44,444 bases of DNA from Pseudomonas caricapapayae (GCF_001400735.1 NZ_LJPW01000039.1:1-44444); one strand, 5' to 3'; counted from the first letter of the stretch, positions 33,719-43,768 are shown. Numbers and translations: made by a program. The notes: generated by a model not told the origin, from the letters alone.

Positions 33719-34489
33719 GTGGCCCTAGCCAAACGCATCATCCCTTGCCTGGACGTCGACAACGGTCGAGTGGTCAAGGGCGTCAAGTTCGAGAACATCC
33801 GGGACGCAGGCGATCCGGTGGAAATCGCTCGTCGCTACGATGAGCAGGGTGCCGATGAAATCACCTTTCTCGACATCACTGCCAGCGTCGACGGCCGTGA
33901 CACCACGCTGCATACCGTCGAGCGCATGGCCAGTCAGGTGTTCATTCCGCTGACCGTTGGCGGCGGCGTGCGTACTGTGCAGGACATCCGTAACCTGCTC
34001 AATGCGGGGGCGGACAAGGTCTCGATCAACACTGCTGCAGTGTTCAACCCCGAGTTTGTCGGTGAAGCCGCTGCCCGCTTCGGGTCGCAGTGCATCGTGG
34101 TCGCGATTGATGCCAAGAAGGTCTCAGGCCCGGGCGAAACCCCGCGCTGGGAAATCTTTACCCACGGCGGACGCAAGCCCACCGGGCTCGATGCAGTGTT
34201 GTGGGCAAAAAAGATGGAAGAGCTGGGGGCCGGCGAGATTCTGCTGACCAGCATGGACCAGGACGGCATGAAAAACGGCTTCGACCTGGGCGTCACACGC
34301 GCCATCAGCGATGCGCTGGGTATCCCGGTGATTGCTTCCGGCGGTGTCGGCAACCTTGAGCATCTGGCGGCCGGTGTCATAGAAGGCCACGCCAGTGCGG
34401 TGCTGGCGGCGAGTATTTTCCATTTTGGCGAATACACCGTCCCCGAGGCCAAGGCCTACATGGCCAGTCGCGGGATTGTAGTGCGCTGA
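33719..34489 (+). CDS. hisF: Imidazole glycerol phosphate synthase cyclase subunit HisF
   Basis: A 256-aa TIM-barrel cyclase that uses HisH-derived ammonia to form imidazole glycerol phosphate and AICAR. The start is GTG at 33719 ([20 protein letters not shown], with the catalytic Asp11); the other Asp is in [14 protein letters not shown]. Phosphate loops [12 protein letters not shown] and [11 protein letters not shown] are intact. It ends the his cluster. Confidence 0.97.
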   Translation: MALAKRIIPCLDVDNGRVVKGVKFENIRDAGDPVEIARRYDEQGADEITFLDITASVDGRDTTLHTVERMASQVFIPLTVGGGVRTVQDIRNLLNAGADKVSINTAAVFNPEFVGEAAARFGSQCIVVAIDAKKVSGPGETPRWEIFTHGGRKPTGLDAVLWAKKMEELGAGEILLTSMDQDGMKNGFDLGVTRAISDALGIPVIASGGVGNLEHLAAGVIEGHASAVLAASIFHFGEYTVPEAKAYMASRGIVVR

Positions 34490-34503
34490 TTCGCTGCGCT
34501 TAA

Positions 34504-34522
34504 AAACGAGTGTCGCTCGTTT
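34504..34522 (+). terminator. Weak hairpin after hisF
   Basis: AAACGAG (34504-34510) and CTCGTTT (34516-34522) around a 5-base loop, 14 bp past the hisF stop. The trailing T stretch is short. Confidence 0.4.
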
Positions 34523-34675
34523 CGGACCGAGGGTCTGAAATGACCGGCGCTCGTTTTGTTTCAGGCCCTGCGTCTCTGCTTTATTGTCTGTAAGCGACAT
34601 CGCAGAGTACCGGGCTAGACAGTGCATCGGGTTCACGGCACTCTGCATGCGTCGTTCACGATCGAGTGCCGGAAC

Positions 34676-35431
34676 ATGTTCAAACGTCTATTTCTTGCAC
34701 TGATCGGGGCCGGAGTCTTGTTGAGTGAAGGTGCCCGAGCCGGCGACCCGGCGCCTTACTCTATGGTGTTGCTGACCGAAAACTTCCCGCCGTTCAACAT
34801 GGCGGTCGATGGCAAGAATTTCGCGCAGGAAACCAACATCGACGGCATTGCTGCTGAAGTGGTGCGCGAGATGTTCAAGCGCGCGAATATCGGCTACAGC
34901 ATGACCCTGCGCTTTCCGTGGGACCGCGTTTACAAACTCGCGCTGGAGAAACCTGGTTACGGCGTGTTTTCCACCACCCGCCTGCCTGAGCGCGAGAACC
35001 TGTTCAAGTGGGTCGGCCCGGTAGGATCCTACGACTGGATCATGCTGGCGCGCGGCGACAGTCCCATCACATTGACGTCACTGGAGCAGGCCAGGGATTA
35101 CCGGATCGGTGCCTACAAAGGCGATGCCATTGGCGAACGCCTCAACGCCATGGGCCTGAACCCGATCCTGATGTTGCGTGACCGGGACAATGTGAAAAAG
35201 CTCGCTAACGGCCAGATCGACCTGTGGGCAGTGGGCGATCCCGTTGGCCGCTATCTGGCCAAACTGGAAGGCGTCACGGGGTTCAAGACGGCGCTGCGTT
35301 TCAACAGTGCCGAGTTGTACCTGGCCGTCAACAAAAGCACGCCAGACGAGGTTGTCACTCGCTTGCAGAAGGCACTCGACCAGATGCGCGCCGAAGGCTG
35401 GGTCGATGCCGTCAAGGCGCGCTATCAGTAA
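34676..35431 (+). CDS. Periplasmic solute-binding protein (polar amino acid type)
   Basis: A 251-aa family 3 solute-binding protein. The ATG at 34676 gives a signal peptide (MFKRLFLALIGAGVLLSEGA, cleavage after ARA); an upstream start would precede it. The domain starts TENFPPFNMAVDGKN and includes FPWDRVYKLALEKPGYGVFS and RDRDNVKKLANGQIDLWAVG. No permease or ATPase is next to it, so it is an orphan; such proteins in pseudomonads work with remote transporters or sensors. Ligand unknown. Confidence 0.85.
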   Translation: MFKRLFLALIGAGVLLSEGARAGDPAPYSMVLLTENFPPFNMAVDGKNFAQETNIDGIAAEVVREMFKRANIGYSMTLRFPWDRVYKLALEKPGYGVFSTTRLPERENLFKWVGPVGSYDWIMLARGDSPITLTSLEQARDYRIGAYKGDAIGERLNAMGLNPILMLRDRDNVKKLANGQIDLWAVGDPVGRYLAKLEGVTGFKTALRFNSAELYLAVNKSTPDEVVTRLQKALDQMRAEGWVDAVKARYQ

Positions 35432-35660
35432 TCGATTACCCTGCCGCGGGCAACGCGATGAGGTCTTCGCGCAACGCGGATGGCTGACCGTTGATGTCGT
35501 GGGCGTAGGTGCAGATCTTCTCATCATGATCTGTTTCATTATCAAGGCTGAAGCGGTGGTGGACATGTAAGGCAGGCTCGGCTTACCTCTGGTATTGAAC
35601 ATGCTGACGTCAGGCGGGCGTATTCATGTACCTGCTTCTGCTGAACCGAGCTGATTACAG

Positions 35661-37487
35661 TCAATCCTGATTCAAGTACGGCCTGATGGCAGACAGCCGT
35701 TGTGAGGGGTAAGGAAATCCGAGAGCGTTCACGGCACTCCACACGTCGGTATCTGTGAGCTTGAGTAAGCCCCAATCGGCAAAAAACTCCGTGAGGTTGC
35801 GTTTGGCGGCGATGGATGCGCTCAACACGAAATATTCAAGACCTCGGGTCTGGCCTGGATTTTCTCTGATGTAACGATGCCAGTTTGGCAGGAAGCCCTC
35901 GCCCAGCCCCTTGCGGAGTTGCTCAAACATTGCCATGGGGTCGGATTCAGGCGCCCCATAGGTTTTTACAGGGCGGGGCAGTGCCAGCCAATTCACGGTG
36001 TGAGCCCATCGGTCTGGAAGTAAATAGGTATATTCGTTGATGTAGTGTCGTCCTACAGCAAGGGCGTACAGATTAACGGAGACTTCGGTAAAGGGTCCGT
36101 AGGCGTTGTAAGAGGTTTGATAATGGTGTCCATACTCGTGCAGCGTGACCCATCGCTCAGCGGCTAGCCCCCCGAGTAGAGCCTCGTTGTACTCACCGAT
36201 CGATTCTCTATGGGGCAGGGCGATGTAACCTGTGGTCGCATGGGGATTTGCACTGGCGGAGCCTTCCACCGCATAGAGCAAAAGAGCCGACCTTTTATGG
36301 ATAGACGTGGAACCATCCTGCCCGCTGACCTCTGCTTCCAGGCGCATGACCTCCTCATGAGAATGCACTATGGCACTGGGGTCGACATGGGAAAACTTGA
36401 GCGTCGTGTGCCGTAATGCCGCAATCACCACGTGCGTCCCCACCAGCTCGACTTCAGGCGCATCGGTGCGAATGAGCATTTTAAGCCATTGGGGTTGAGT
36501 GGTAACCCTATTGACGTAGTAGGCCATCGGGATGACCTCATTCCCGAAGGTCACCCGCGCTGCGCCGGTCGTGGGGCCGGTCAGCTTACGGATGTGAATG
36601 GCACCGCCCAACGGGTCTCGAATAATGTTTATCCCTCGGGTCAGACGCGTTGCCCGCATGTTCTCGGACTGCACTGAAGGGTAGTTGCGGTTAGCCATGC
36701 CTTGTGTGCCGACCAGCAAGGTCAGGTTATCGACGTTGCCCCATGCCCATACCTGAATCTCTTGCCCTGCTGGCGCAAAGTAGCCGGTTGGCTGATAGTC
36801 GGCCTTGCGGAGCCACCAGGACATCTCGGCCTGCTCGGCAGCTGCGTCCTGCATGGGTCGAATAAGCACAGAGCGCGGGTGAGGGAATTCAAGCGTTGAA
36901 TCCAGTGCGTAAGAGCAAATATTTTGAGAATGGCTGCATATTCGGATACGCAAGGTATCGGCGGTATACAGGTAGGCAGACGGTACGGACGGGTTGGAAA
37001 AGACTCCGCTGCTGACGATACCGACGCCTTTCCACTCTGAGTCGGAAAATGCTTCTACCCGTCCCGACTGCATAGTGGTTGAGCCACTGACTGACAGGCT
37101 GCCGTCGGGGTTCCTGAGTGATGACAGGCGCGTCAGTATCGGGCGGACATGAAACGTCGTATCAGTACCTGGAAAACCGGCCACACGCAGGCGGATACGT
37201 TCAGGGTCTACAAGATAACTTGCAGGCACATCCGGATTAAGTAGGCCCATGGAAACCGGGCCTATAGAGGCCCAGATGCCATCTGCCCTCAGTGCCTCTA
37301 CCGTCGCGCCGTTTGCGCCGTAGATCGCGACAACGACCTCGACGCGATCATCTGAAACTGCCGCTATGTCGATTGCTACAATTGAAACTGCTTGCGTTGC
37401 CGGCGGTTCGGAGTCCGCTGTGGAGGTGCCGCAGATGAAGCCTTGTAACGCCCCCGCGCCAGTGATGGCTGAAGTGAAATCGCTCAT
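35661..37487 (-). CDS. Enhancin-like M60 metallopeptidase
   Basis: A 608-aa protein with a peptidase M60 domain in its C-terminal two thirds: HEYGH (450-454) and Glu468 give the HExxH-x(8-24)-E zinc site. The N-terminal part has two tandem repeats of about 80 residues: IWASIGPVSMGLLNPDVPAS (about 71-90) is echoed by EWKGVGIVSSGVFSNPSVPS (151-170), each followed by YLxxxxxLRIR-like strands. M60 enzymes cleave mucin-type or heavily glycosylated proteins. No signal peptide is visible, so export, if any, needs another route; no hrp box is found upstream. Host-directed protease is inferred. Confidence 0.85.
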   Translation of the reverse strand: MSDFTSAITGAGALQGFICGTSTADSEPPATQAVSIVAIDIAAVSDDRVEVVVAIYGANGATVEALRADGIWASIGPVSMGLLNPDVPASYLVDPERIRLRVAGFPGTDTTFHVRPILTRLSSLRNPDGSLSVSGSTTMQSGRVEAFSDSEWKGVGIVSSGVFSNPSVPSAYLYTADTLRIRICSHSQNICSYALDSTLEFPHPRSVLIRPMQDAAAEQAEMSWWLRKADYQPTGYFAPAGQEIQVWAWGNVDNLTLLVGTQGMANRNYPSVQSENMRATRLTRGINIIRDPLGGAIHIRKLTGPTTGAARVTFGNEVIPMAYYVNRVTTQPQWLKMLIRTDAPEVELVGTHVVIAALRHTTLKFSHVDPSAIVHSHEEVMRLEAEVSGQDGSTSIHKRSALLLYAVEGSASANPHATTGYIALPHRESIGEYNEALLGGLAAERWVTLHEYGHHYQTSYNAYGPFTEVSVNLYALAVGRHYINEYTYLLPDRWAHTVNWLALPRPVKTYGAPESDPMAMFEQLRKGLGEGFLPNWHRYIRENPGQTRGLEYFVLSASIAAKRNLTEFFADWGLLKLTDTDVWSAVNALGFPYPSQRLSAIRPYLNQD

Positions 37488-37738
37488 CGAATGATACCTG
37501 TTGCTGCCCGGTCACTTCATGACCGAGAGAGAAATAGTGGGCAGATACGGGCCTGGACGTGATGGTCGCTATGCTCGTGCCTGTGATTTTCTCGTACAGC
37601 AGCGGGAGTGGTGGATATAGTCAGATGAGATCTGCTATCGGATGTCCATACTGCCCAAACCGAGTAAACACAGTGTGGGCCTGTCCTTGATCGAGGTGTA
37701 CTGACAGAACTGACAGGGAGGTGTGGTTGCGTACTGCG

Positions 37739-38521
37739 TCAGCGATAAATCCCATTCTTGCCATGTGCCGCGCTCGCCTGATTACCGCGCTCGCTGATCA
37801 TGCTGCGCAGGTCGATCCATTCGACGCCCTGGGCCTTGAGTTTGGGCAGCTCGCGCTCCAGCACGTCCAGCGTAACGGGATAGGGGTGACCGATAACCAC
37901 TGCCGAACCGTGCTTGCGGGCGAGGTTGATAGCGGTCTGCAATTGTCGGCTGATGGCCTCTGCGGTGCGCTCGTCGTCCAGAAACACATCGCGCGAGACG
38001 CTGGCCAGACCGATACGCTGCGCCTCGGCTGCCGCCACGGTTTTCGCGCTGGTGCGGCTGTCCACGAAAAACAGATGACGCCGTTGTAGCTCGGCCATCA
38101 GCCAGGCCATGGCGACCGGTTCGGCAGTCATCCGGCTGCCCATGTGATTATTGATACCGGCTGCGTAAGGTACTTTCAGCAGGGCAGCGTTGAGACGGCT
38201 TTCCAGCTCAGGCAGTGGCAGTTCGGGATGCCAGGCGTATGGGCCTGTCGCGGGGTCCATCGGCATGTGCAGCATGACCGTCTTGCCTGCGCGATGAGCC
38301 TCGCGGGCAAACTCGGTGGCATGCGGGGTATCAGGCATGATCGCCAGCGTGACCGGGCCTGGAAGCGCCAGTGTACGGCTGTCGCGCGCCGGATTCTGAC
38401 CCAGGTCGTCAATGATCAGGCTGAGATAGGCTTTCGAGGGTCTTTCAGCCTGATCGGCTGGCGCTGCGTGGGCAGCGCCAGTGATCGAGAAGGCCAGAAG
38501 TAACAGAGCGAGAACACGCAT
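37739..38521 (-). CDS. yibQ: Divergent polysaccharide deacetylase YibQ
   Basis: A 260-aa protein of the divergent polysaccharide deacetylase family. It has a signal peptide (MRVLALLLLAFSITGAAHA) and the family motifs LSLIIDDLGQNPARD, TLAIMPDTPHATEFAREAHR, HMPMDP and NNHMGSRMTA. It is predicted periplasmic, possibly acting on cell-wall or envelope glycans; activity is not established. It comes 3 bp after ctpA in the gpmI-envC-ctpA-yibQ order. Confidence 0.9.
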   Translation of the reverse strand: MRVLALLLLAFSITGAAHAAPADQAERPSKAYLSLIIDDLGQNPARDSRTLALPGPVTLAIMPDTPHATEFAREAHRAGKTVMLHMPMDPATGPYAWHPELPLPELESRLNAALLKVPYAAGINNHMGSRMTAEPVAMAWLMAELQRRHLFFVDSRTSAKTVAAAEAQRIGLASVSRDVFLDDERTAEAISRQLQTAINLARKHGSAVVIGHPYPVTLDVLERELPKLKAQGVEWIDLRSMISERGNQASAAHGKNGIYR

Positions 38522-38524
38522 CCG

Positions 38525-39862
38525 TCAATTGCCGCGGGTGATACTCAGCCCCTTCAGCAGGCTGAGTGCCTGACTGAGCTGGAAGTCGTCATCCTGCGGA
38601 CGCGCCTTGGCTGCTGCGCCGCCTTTGAGGGTCGGCTTGTCGGCACCGCCGTTGCCATTACCCAGGTGGCCCATCAGGTCGGCTTCCTTGTAGTTCTCGC
38701 CGTCGGCTTCGCTGGTGACCTTGGCCCGGCGTACCACGATGTCCGGGTTGATACCCTGAGCCTGGATCGAGCGGCCATTTGGCGTGTAATACAGTGCTGT
38801 GGTGATCTTCAGCGCGCGATCGTTGTTCAGCGGCAGGACGGTTTGTACCGAGCCTTTGCCGAAGGTGTCGGTGCCCATGAGAATCCCGCGTTTCTGATCT
38901 TGCAGGGCACCGGCAACAATTTCCGATGCCGAGGCACTGCCACCGTTGATCAGGACTACCAACGGCACGCCTTCGCTGGCATCTGCCGGATCGGCCGAGA
39001 AGCGCAACTCGGAGTTGGCGATGCGGCCTTTGGTGTAGACGATCAGGCCCTTGGTGAGGAAGTGATCCGCCACCTGCACAGCCGATTGCAGCACGCCTCC
39101 AGGGTTGTTGCGCAGGTCGAGGATCAGACCGCTCATCTTCTTGCCATTGTCCTTGCGGAATTTGGCCAGCGCCTTGCCGACTTCGTCACCAGTCTTGACC
39201 TGGAACTGGGTAATGCGGATATAGCCGTAGCCGTTTTCCAGCATCTGCGCCTTGACGCTCTTGACCTGGATGGTCGCACGCGCCAGCGTCACGTCAAACG
39301 GAGTACCACCGTCGCGCACCAGCGTCAGGGTGATCTTCTCGCCGATCTTGCCGCGCATCTTGTCGACCGCTTCCTGCATGTTCTGGCCCTGGGTCGGCGT
39401 GCCGTTGATCTTTACGATCAGGTCGCCTGCCTCAATGCCTGCCTTGGAAGCCGGTGTGTCGTCGATGGGCGAAACCACCTTGACGAAACCGTCTTCGACA
39501 CCCACTTCGATGCCCAGACCACCGAACTCGCCGCTGGTGCTTTCCTGCAGCTCCTGAAAGTCTTCCGGGCCGAGGTAGGCCGAGTGAGGATCAAGGTTGC
39601 TGAGCATGCCCTTGATGGCGTTCTCAAGCAGGGTCTTGTCGTCCACCGGCTCGACGTAGGCTGCCTTGACCCGGTCCATGACCTCGGCAAAGGTACGCAG
39701 CTCGTCAAGCGGCAGCGGTGGCTTTGCACTGGCATTGGTCTTGGCGGGCGTGACTGCTGCAGGCGTGGCTGGCGCGGTCTTCTCGGCAGCTTGCGCCAGA
39801 GGCGCGCCGATAACGATGGCAATTGCCAGGGCCAGCGAGGTGAGGCGGGACAAATGCAGCAT
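38525..39862 (-). CDS. ctpA: Carboxy-terminal processing protease CtpA (S41)
   Basis: A 445-aa periplasmic serine protease. Signal peptide ending AQA, then a PDZ domain (about 110-200, starting GEFGGLGIEVGVEDG), then the tail-specific protease core. The catalytic dyad is Ser311 in GGSASASEIV and Lys336 in TFGKGSVQT, 25 residues apart as expected. CtpA proteins degrade cell-wall hydrolases with an outer-membrane partner and affect type III secretion in P. aeruginosa. The neighbour EnvC is functionally consistent. A low-complexity Ala/Pro/Thr/Lys stretch follows the signal peptide. Confidence 0.95.
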   Translation of the reverse strand: MLHLSRLTSLALAIAIVIGAPLAQAAEKTAPATPAAVTPAKTNASAKPPLPLDELRTFAEVMDRVKAAYVEPVDDKTLLENAIKGMLSNLDPHSAYLGPEDFQELQESTSGEFGGLGIEVGVEDGFVKVVSPIDDTPASKAGIEAGDLIVKINGTPTQGQNMQEAVDKMRGKIGEKITLTLVRDGGTPFDVTLARATIQVKSVKAQMLENGYGYIRITQFQVKTGDEVGKALAKFRKDNGKKMSGLILDLRNNPGGVLQSAVQVADHFLTKGLIVYTKGRIANSELRFSADPADASEGVPLVVLINGGSASASEIVAGALQDQKRGILMGTDTFGKGSVQTVLPLNNDRALKITTALYYTPNGRSIQAQGINPDIVVRRAKVTSEADGENYKEADLMGHLGNGNGGADKPTLKGGAAAKARPQDDDFQLSQALSLLKGLSITRGN

Positions 39863-39895
39863 GTCTAACGAACTCCTACAGATATTGACGCCGAC

Positions 39896-41218
39896 TTATC
39901 CTTGAGTGCGGCACCATTGGGCCGGATCGCTGGGGCGACCCTGCTGACGAATAGCAAAGTACAACGCTGCCGTGTCCTGACCGCCACTATTGCCGACCGT
40001 GGAAATCGCTTCACCGGCTTTTACAATGTCACCTGCCGACTTGAGCAGGCTCTGGTTATGCCCATAGAGGGTGAGATAACCGTTGCCATGGTCGAGAATG
40101 ACCAGAAGCCCGGCACCACGCAACCAGTCGGCGAACACCACTCGTCCGCCATGCACGGCATGTACCTGGCTTCCGGCTGCGGCGCTTATCATGACGCCGT
40201 CCCACTTGGTCCGTTCGTCATCACCGCGGGCTTCACCGAAACGCGCAAGCAGTCGACCATCAACAGGCCATGGAAGTTTTCCTCTGGCCTCTGCAAAAGG
40301 TCCGCCGTAGGAAACTCCGGCACTGGAAACGACTGCGCCGGGGGCTTTGACCGGACGACGCGGTGCGGGTTCATCATCGCTTTTGCTGCTGCTATTGCTG
40401 TTGTTGCGTGCGACGGCTTCAGCTTCGCGCTGACGTTTCTCCTCCGCCTCACGTGCAGCAACCAGCGCTTTCTGGCGAGCCTCTTCGGCTTCACGTGCCT
40501 GCCGGGCCAGCGTTTCCTCGATGGTCTTGAGAACTTTGGCCAGATCGGCCTGATCCTGCTGACGGGCCTGCAGCTTCTGATCGCGGGCCTTGTAATCCTG
40601 GTTCAGCCTGGCCAGCGCCTGCTGGCGCTCCTGACGCACCTTGGCGAGCTCTTCGCTCTGACTCTCCAGGTTGCTCTTCTGCACCAGCAATTGTGCCTGT
40701 TGCAGGTCGATGTCTTTTTCGACATTGGCCAGTTGGCGCAGGGTTTCATTGAAGTTGCGCAACTGCTCCAGGCGCGCCTGGCTCAGGTAATCGTAATAGG
40801 TGAGGGTTCGGGCGAACTTCTCGGGATATTGCTGATTGAGCAACAGCTTGAGGTATTCCTGGCGGCCACTCTGGTAGGCGGCGCGGGCTTGGATAGCAAT
40901 CAGGCGTTGCTGCTCTACACGAGCGCTGTTCAGTTTCTTTTTTTCACTGTCGAGCTTTTGCAGCTCGGTTTCCGTCTTTTTTAGTTCCTTTTGCAGGACC
41001 TCGACCTGCTTTTCCAACTTGCCCATTTCGGTTTCAGTGGTGCGCAGGTCCTTCTGGACGCCTGCACGTTCTTCCTGAAGCTTGCCCAGGACTTTTTGCA
41101 GCTCCGCCACATCCTGACGCGCAGCATCTATCTGTTTTTGGGTTTGCACGCGCTCGTCTTCGGCAAACGCCGGATTGAGCAGGCAGATCAGAGCAAGGGC
41201 AATCAAGGCGCGAAGCAT
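39896..41218 (-). CDS. envC: Murein hydrolase activator EnvC
   Basis: A 440-aa periplasmic protein. The start at 41218 (MLRALIALALICLLNPAFAE) gives a signal peptide; a longer frame upstream would hide it. Residues about 25-260 are coiled coil (QKQIDAARQDVAELQKVLGK...), followed by a charged linker and a LytM/M23 domain (GGRVVFADWLRGAGLLVILD, YLTLYGHNQ). The first zinc ligand motif seems lost (KWDGVMISA), fitting EnvC, which activates amidases AmiA/B at the septum rather than cutting itself. Confidence 0.92.
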   Translation of the reverse strand: MLRALIALALICLLNPAFAEDERVQTQKQIDAARQDVAELQKVLGKLQEERAGVQKDLRTTETEMGKLEKQVEVLQKELKKTETELQKLDSEKKKLNSARVEQQRLIAIQARAAYQSGRQEYLKLLLNQQYPEKFARTLTYYDYLSQARLEQLRNFNETLRQLANVEKDIDLQQAQLLVQKSNLESQSEELAKVRQERQQALARLNQDYKARDQKLQARQQDQADLAKVLKTIEETLARQAREAEEARQKALVAAREAEEKRQREAEAVARNNSNSSSKSDDEPAPRRPVKAPGAVVSSAGVSYGGPFAEARGKLPWPVDGRLLARFGEARGDDERTKWDGVMISAAAGSQVHAVHGGRVVFADWLRGAGLLVILDHGNGYLTLYGHNQSLLKSAGDIVKAGEAISTVGNSGGQDTAALYFAIRQQGRPSDPAQWCRTQG

Positions 41219-41327
41219 GTGGGTGGGCGATACCGAGGAATTGTGAGAAAAAATGTCAGGCCTAGTATGCCCGCCATGCGCTGCAAAAAAAACGCCCCGC
41301 AGCCACTGCTTTAGGGCTTGAATCATA

Positions 41328-41365
41328 AAAAACCGGCCTTGCCTGATGGCTATAGGCCGGTTTTT
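41328..41365 (-). terminator. Intrinsic terminator of gpmI
   Basis: AAAAACCGGCCT (41328-41339) and AGGCCGGTTTTT (41354-41365) form a 12-bp stem with T-run on the minus strand, right after the gpmI stop at 41372. envC may thus depend on readthrough or its own promoter. Confidence 0.88.
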
Positions 41366-41371
41366 AGCGGT

Positions 41372-42904
41372 TTACTCTGCCACGAGGATCGAGTGGCCGG
41401 TCATTTCCTGCGGTTTCTCCATGCCCAGCAGGTGCAGCATGGTCGGTGCGACGTCAGCCAGAACGCCACCTTCGCGGACTTTCAGCGGGCGTTTGCCAAC
41501 GTATACGAAAGGGACCGGCTCCGATGTGTGCGCAGTATGCGCCTGCCCGGTGGAATCGTCGGTCATCTGCTCGACGTTACCGTGGTCGGCAGTGATCAAG
41601 GCTTCACCGCCGACTTTTTCCAGCGCCTGGGTAATACGGCCGACACACACATCCAGGCATTCCACCGCCTTGATCGCCGCTTCCATAATCCCGCTATGGC
41701 CGACCATGTCGCCGTTGGCGTAGTTGACGACAATCACGTCATAACGCTGATGCTCGATGGCATCGACAATTTTATCGGTCACTTCCGGCGCGCTCATTTC
41801 CGGCTGCAGGTCGTAGGTGGCGACTTTCGGCGATGGGATCAGAATGCGCTCTTCACCGGGAAACGGTTCTTCACGACCGCCGGAAAAGAAAAAGGTGACG
41901 TGGGCGTATTTTTCGGTTTCGGCGATGCGCAGTTGCGTCTTGCCGTTGTCTGCCAGGTATTCGCCCAGCACATTTTTCAGACTGCCCGCCGCGAAGGCCG
42001 AGGGTGCAGGGATGCTTGCAGCGTACTGGGTCAGCATCACGTAATTGACCTTGGGCTGGCGGGCGCGCTCGAAGTCCTTGAAGTCGTCTTCGACGAACAC
42101 GCGGGTCAGTTCACGGGCGCGGTCAGCGCGGAAGTTCATGAACACCACGGCGTCGCCGTCTTCCACGCGGGCAGGTTCGCCGATGCGCGTGGCCTTGACG
42201 AACTCGTCGTTCTCATCACGTGCGTAAGCGGCTTCAAGCCCTGCGACACCGCTGTCTGCGTGGAATTCGGCGGTGCTGTCGACGATCAGATTGTAGGCAG
42301 TGGAGACGCGGTCCCAACGGTTGTCACGGTCCATCGCGAAGTAACGGCCAATGATCGTGGCGGTGCGGCCCTTGCCCAGACGCGCGAAGGTCTGATCCAT
42401 CAGCTCAAGGGATTTTTTCGCGCTACGCGGCGGCGTGTCGCGACCGTCGAGAAACGCGTGCAGGTAGATCTTTTCCGCGCCACGTTTGACCGCCAGTTCG
42501 GCCATCGCCACCAGGTGATCCTGATGGCTGTGAACGCCGCCATCGGACAGCAGGCCCATGATGTGCACAGCCTTGCCGGCGCTGACAGCTTTATCCACAG
42601 CGGCGCAGATGGTCGGGTTTTCGAAGAATTCGCCGTCGCGGATCGCTTTGGTCACCCGAGTGAAGTCTTGATACACCACGCGGCCGGCACCCAGATTCAT
42701 GTGCCCGACTTCGGAGTTGCCCATCTGACCGTCCGGCAGACCGACGTCCATGCCCGACCCGGAAATAAGGCCGTTGGGCATGGTCTGGTAGAGACGATCC
42801 ATGACGGGCATCTTTGCCGCCAGAATGGCATTGCCTTCATGGCTTTCGCTGTGTCCGAAGCCATCCAGGATGATAAGAACCAGAGGTTTTGGCGTGGCAG
42901 TCAT
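41372..42904 (-). CDS. gpmI: 2,3-bisphosphoglycerate-independent phosphoglycerate mutase
   Basis: A 510-aa glycolytic enzyme interconverting 3- and 2-phosphoglycerate. The start [20 protein letters not shown] at 42904 is canonical and includes the metal-binding Asp; the catalytic Ser lies in [20 protein letters not shown]. The alkaline-phosphatase-type metal motifs [14 protein letters not shown] and [12 protein letters not shown] are complete. A longer frame upstream has no support. Confidence 0.97.
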   Translation of the reverse strand: MTATPKPLVLIILDGFGHSESHEGNAILAAKMPVMDRLYQTMPNGLISGSGMDVGLPDGQMGNSEVGHMNLGAGRVVYQDFTRVTKAIRDGEFFENPTICAAVDKAVSAGKAVHIMGLLSDGGVHSHQDHLVAMAELAVKRGAEKIYLHAFLDGRDTPPRSAKKSLELMDQTFARLGKGRTATIIGRYFAMDRDNRWDRVSTAYNLIVDSTAEFHADSGVAGLEAAYARDENDEFVKATRIGEPARVEDGDAVVFMNFRADRARELTRVFVEDDFKDFERARQPKVNYVMLTQYAASIPAPSAFAAGSLKNVLGEYLADNGKTQLRIAETEKYAHVTFFFSGGREEPFPGEERILIPSPKVATYDLQPEMSAPEVTDKIVDAIEHQRYDVIVVNYANGDMVGHSGIMEAAIKAVECLDVCVGRITQALEKVGGEALITADHGNVEQMTDDSTGQAHTAHTSEPVPFVYVGKRPLKVREGGVLADVAPTMLHLLGMEKPQEMTGHSILVAE

Positions 42905-43060
42905 AGAACCCACTCGATGCTGATTGGATAAAGAGATAGACAAAGTACAAGGGAACGGCATTTTAAGGACAAGTTCAAACGGCGTCACTGCCGTACGGAC
43001 TTTGGCCGACCTTGGCTGCTGTGTATACTGGCCGACATTTTAACGCCCTGGAACCTACTG

Positions 43061-43474
43061 ATGGTTGCTCACCTGCTTGAATTCGCCACTAACCACTATT
43101 TGATCACCGGTGCCTTCGTCGTTCTGCTGGGACTGCTGATCGCGTACGAACTGAGCAAGGGCGGTGCCAGCCTGAGCACTCGCGAGCTGACCGCACTGGT
43201 CAACAGCGATCAGGGCGTGGTCATCGACGTGCGCTCGAAAAAGGATTTCACCGCAGGCCACATCGTGGGCTCCCTTAACTTTCCGCAGGACAAGGTACTG
43301 ACCCGTACCGCCGAACTGCAGAAATACAAGGACAAGACGTTGATCATAGTCGACGCAATGGGGCAGCATGCTGGCACCACCGCCCGTGAGCTGCTCAAGT
43401 CCGGCTTCAAGGCGGCCAAGCTGTCCGGCGGCATTTCCAGCTGGCGCGGCGACAATCTCCCTTTGGTGAAGTGA
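43061..43474 (+). CDS. yibN: Membrane-anchored rhodanese-like protein, catalytic Cys absent
   Basis: A 137-aa protein: an N-terminal membrane segment (HYLITGAFVVLLGLLIAYEL) then one rhodanese domain (VVIDVRSKKDFTAGHIVGSL). The active-site loop, expected C-x-x-G, reads DAMGQHAGTTARELLKSGF: the Cys position holds Asp, so sulfur transfer is unlikely. This matches the YibN layout, and yibN-grxC-secB is the conserved order in gamma-proteobacteria. It is separated from grxC by 2 bp. Confidence 0.88.
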   Translation: MVAHLLEFATNHYLITGAFVVLLGLLIAYELSKGGASLSTRELTALVNSDQGVVIDVRSKKDFTAGHIVGSLNFPQDKVLTRTAELQKYKDKTLIIVDAMGQHAGTTARELLKSGFKAAKLSGGISSWRGDNLPLVK

Positions 43475-43476
43475 AC

Positions 43477-43728
43477 ATGGCTCAAGTCATCGTCTATTCC
43501 AGCGACTACTGCCCGTATTGCATACGCGCCAAGCAACTGCTGCAGAGCAAGAGCGTGGCCTTCGATGAAATCCGCGTGGACGGCAAGCCGCAGCTGCGTG
43601 CAGAAATGACCAAGAAAGCCGGTCGCACTTCTGTGCCGCAGATCTGGATCGGCTCGACCCACGTGGGCGGCTGCGATGACCTGTTCGCTCTGGAGCGTGC
43701 CGGCAAGCTTGATGCGCTGCTGGCCTGA
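43477..43728 (+). CDS. grxC: Glutaredoxin 3
   Basis: An 83-aa glutaredoxin with the dithiol site CPYC (Cys12, Cys15) in MAQVIVYSSDYCPYCIRAKQ, and the glutathione-binding TSVPQIWIG and GGCDDL. It reduces disulfides at the expense of glutathione. I prefer the ATG at 43477 over the GTG two codons before, which overlaps the previous stop. Confidence 0.96.
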   Translation: MAQVIVYSSDYCPYCIRAKQLLQSKSVAFDEIRVDGKPQLRAEMTKKAGRTSVPQIWIGSTHVGGCDDLFALERAGKLDALLA

Positions 43729-43768
43729 TTCCCCTTAAACTTTCAGCCCTACCTGACAAGGATCCGAG

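Noticed and set aside
37488..37740. Possible hrp box upstream of the M60 peptidase
   Set aside because: GTGG-containing stretches exist but no GGTTCC partner at the right distance on this strand.
38666..39868. 400-codon plus-strand frame opposite ctpA
   Set aside because: Antisense shadow of an S41 protease with an intact Ser-Lys dyad.
41318..42931. 537-codon plus-strand frame opposite gpmI
   Set aside because: Antisense shadow of a complete phosphoglycerate mutase.
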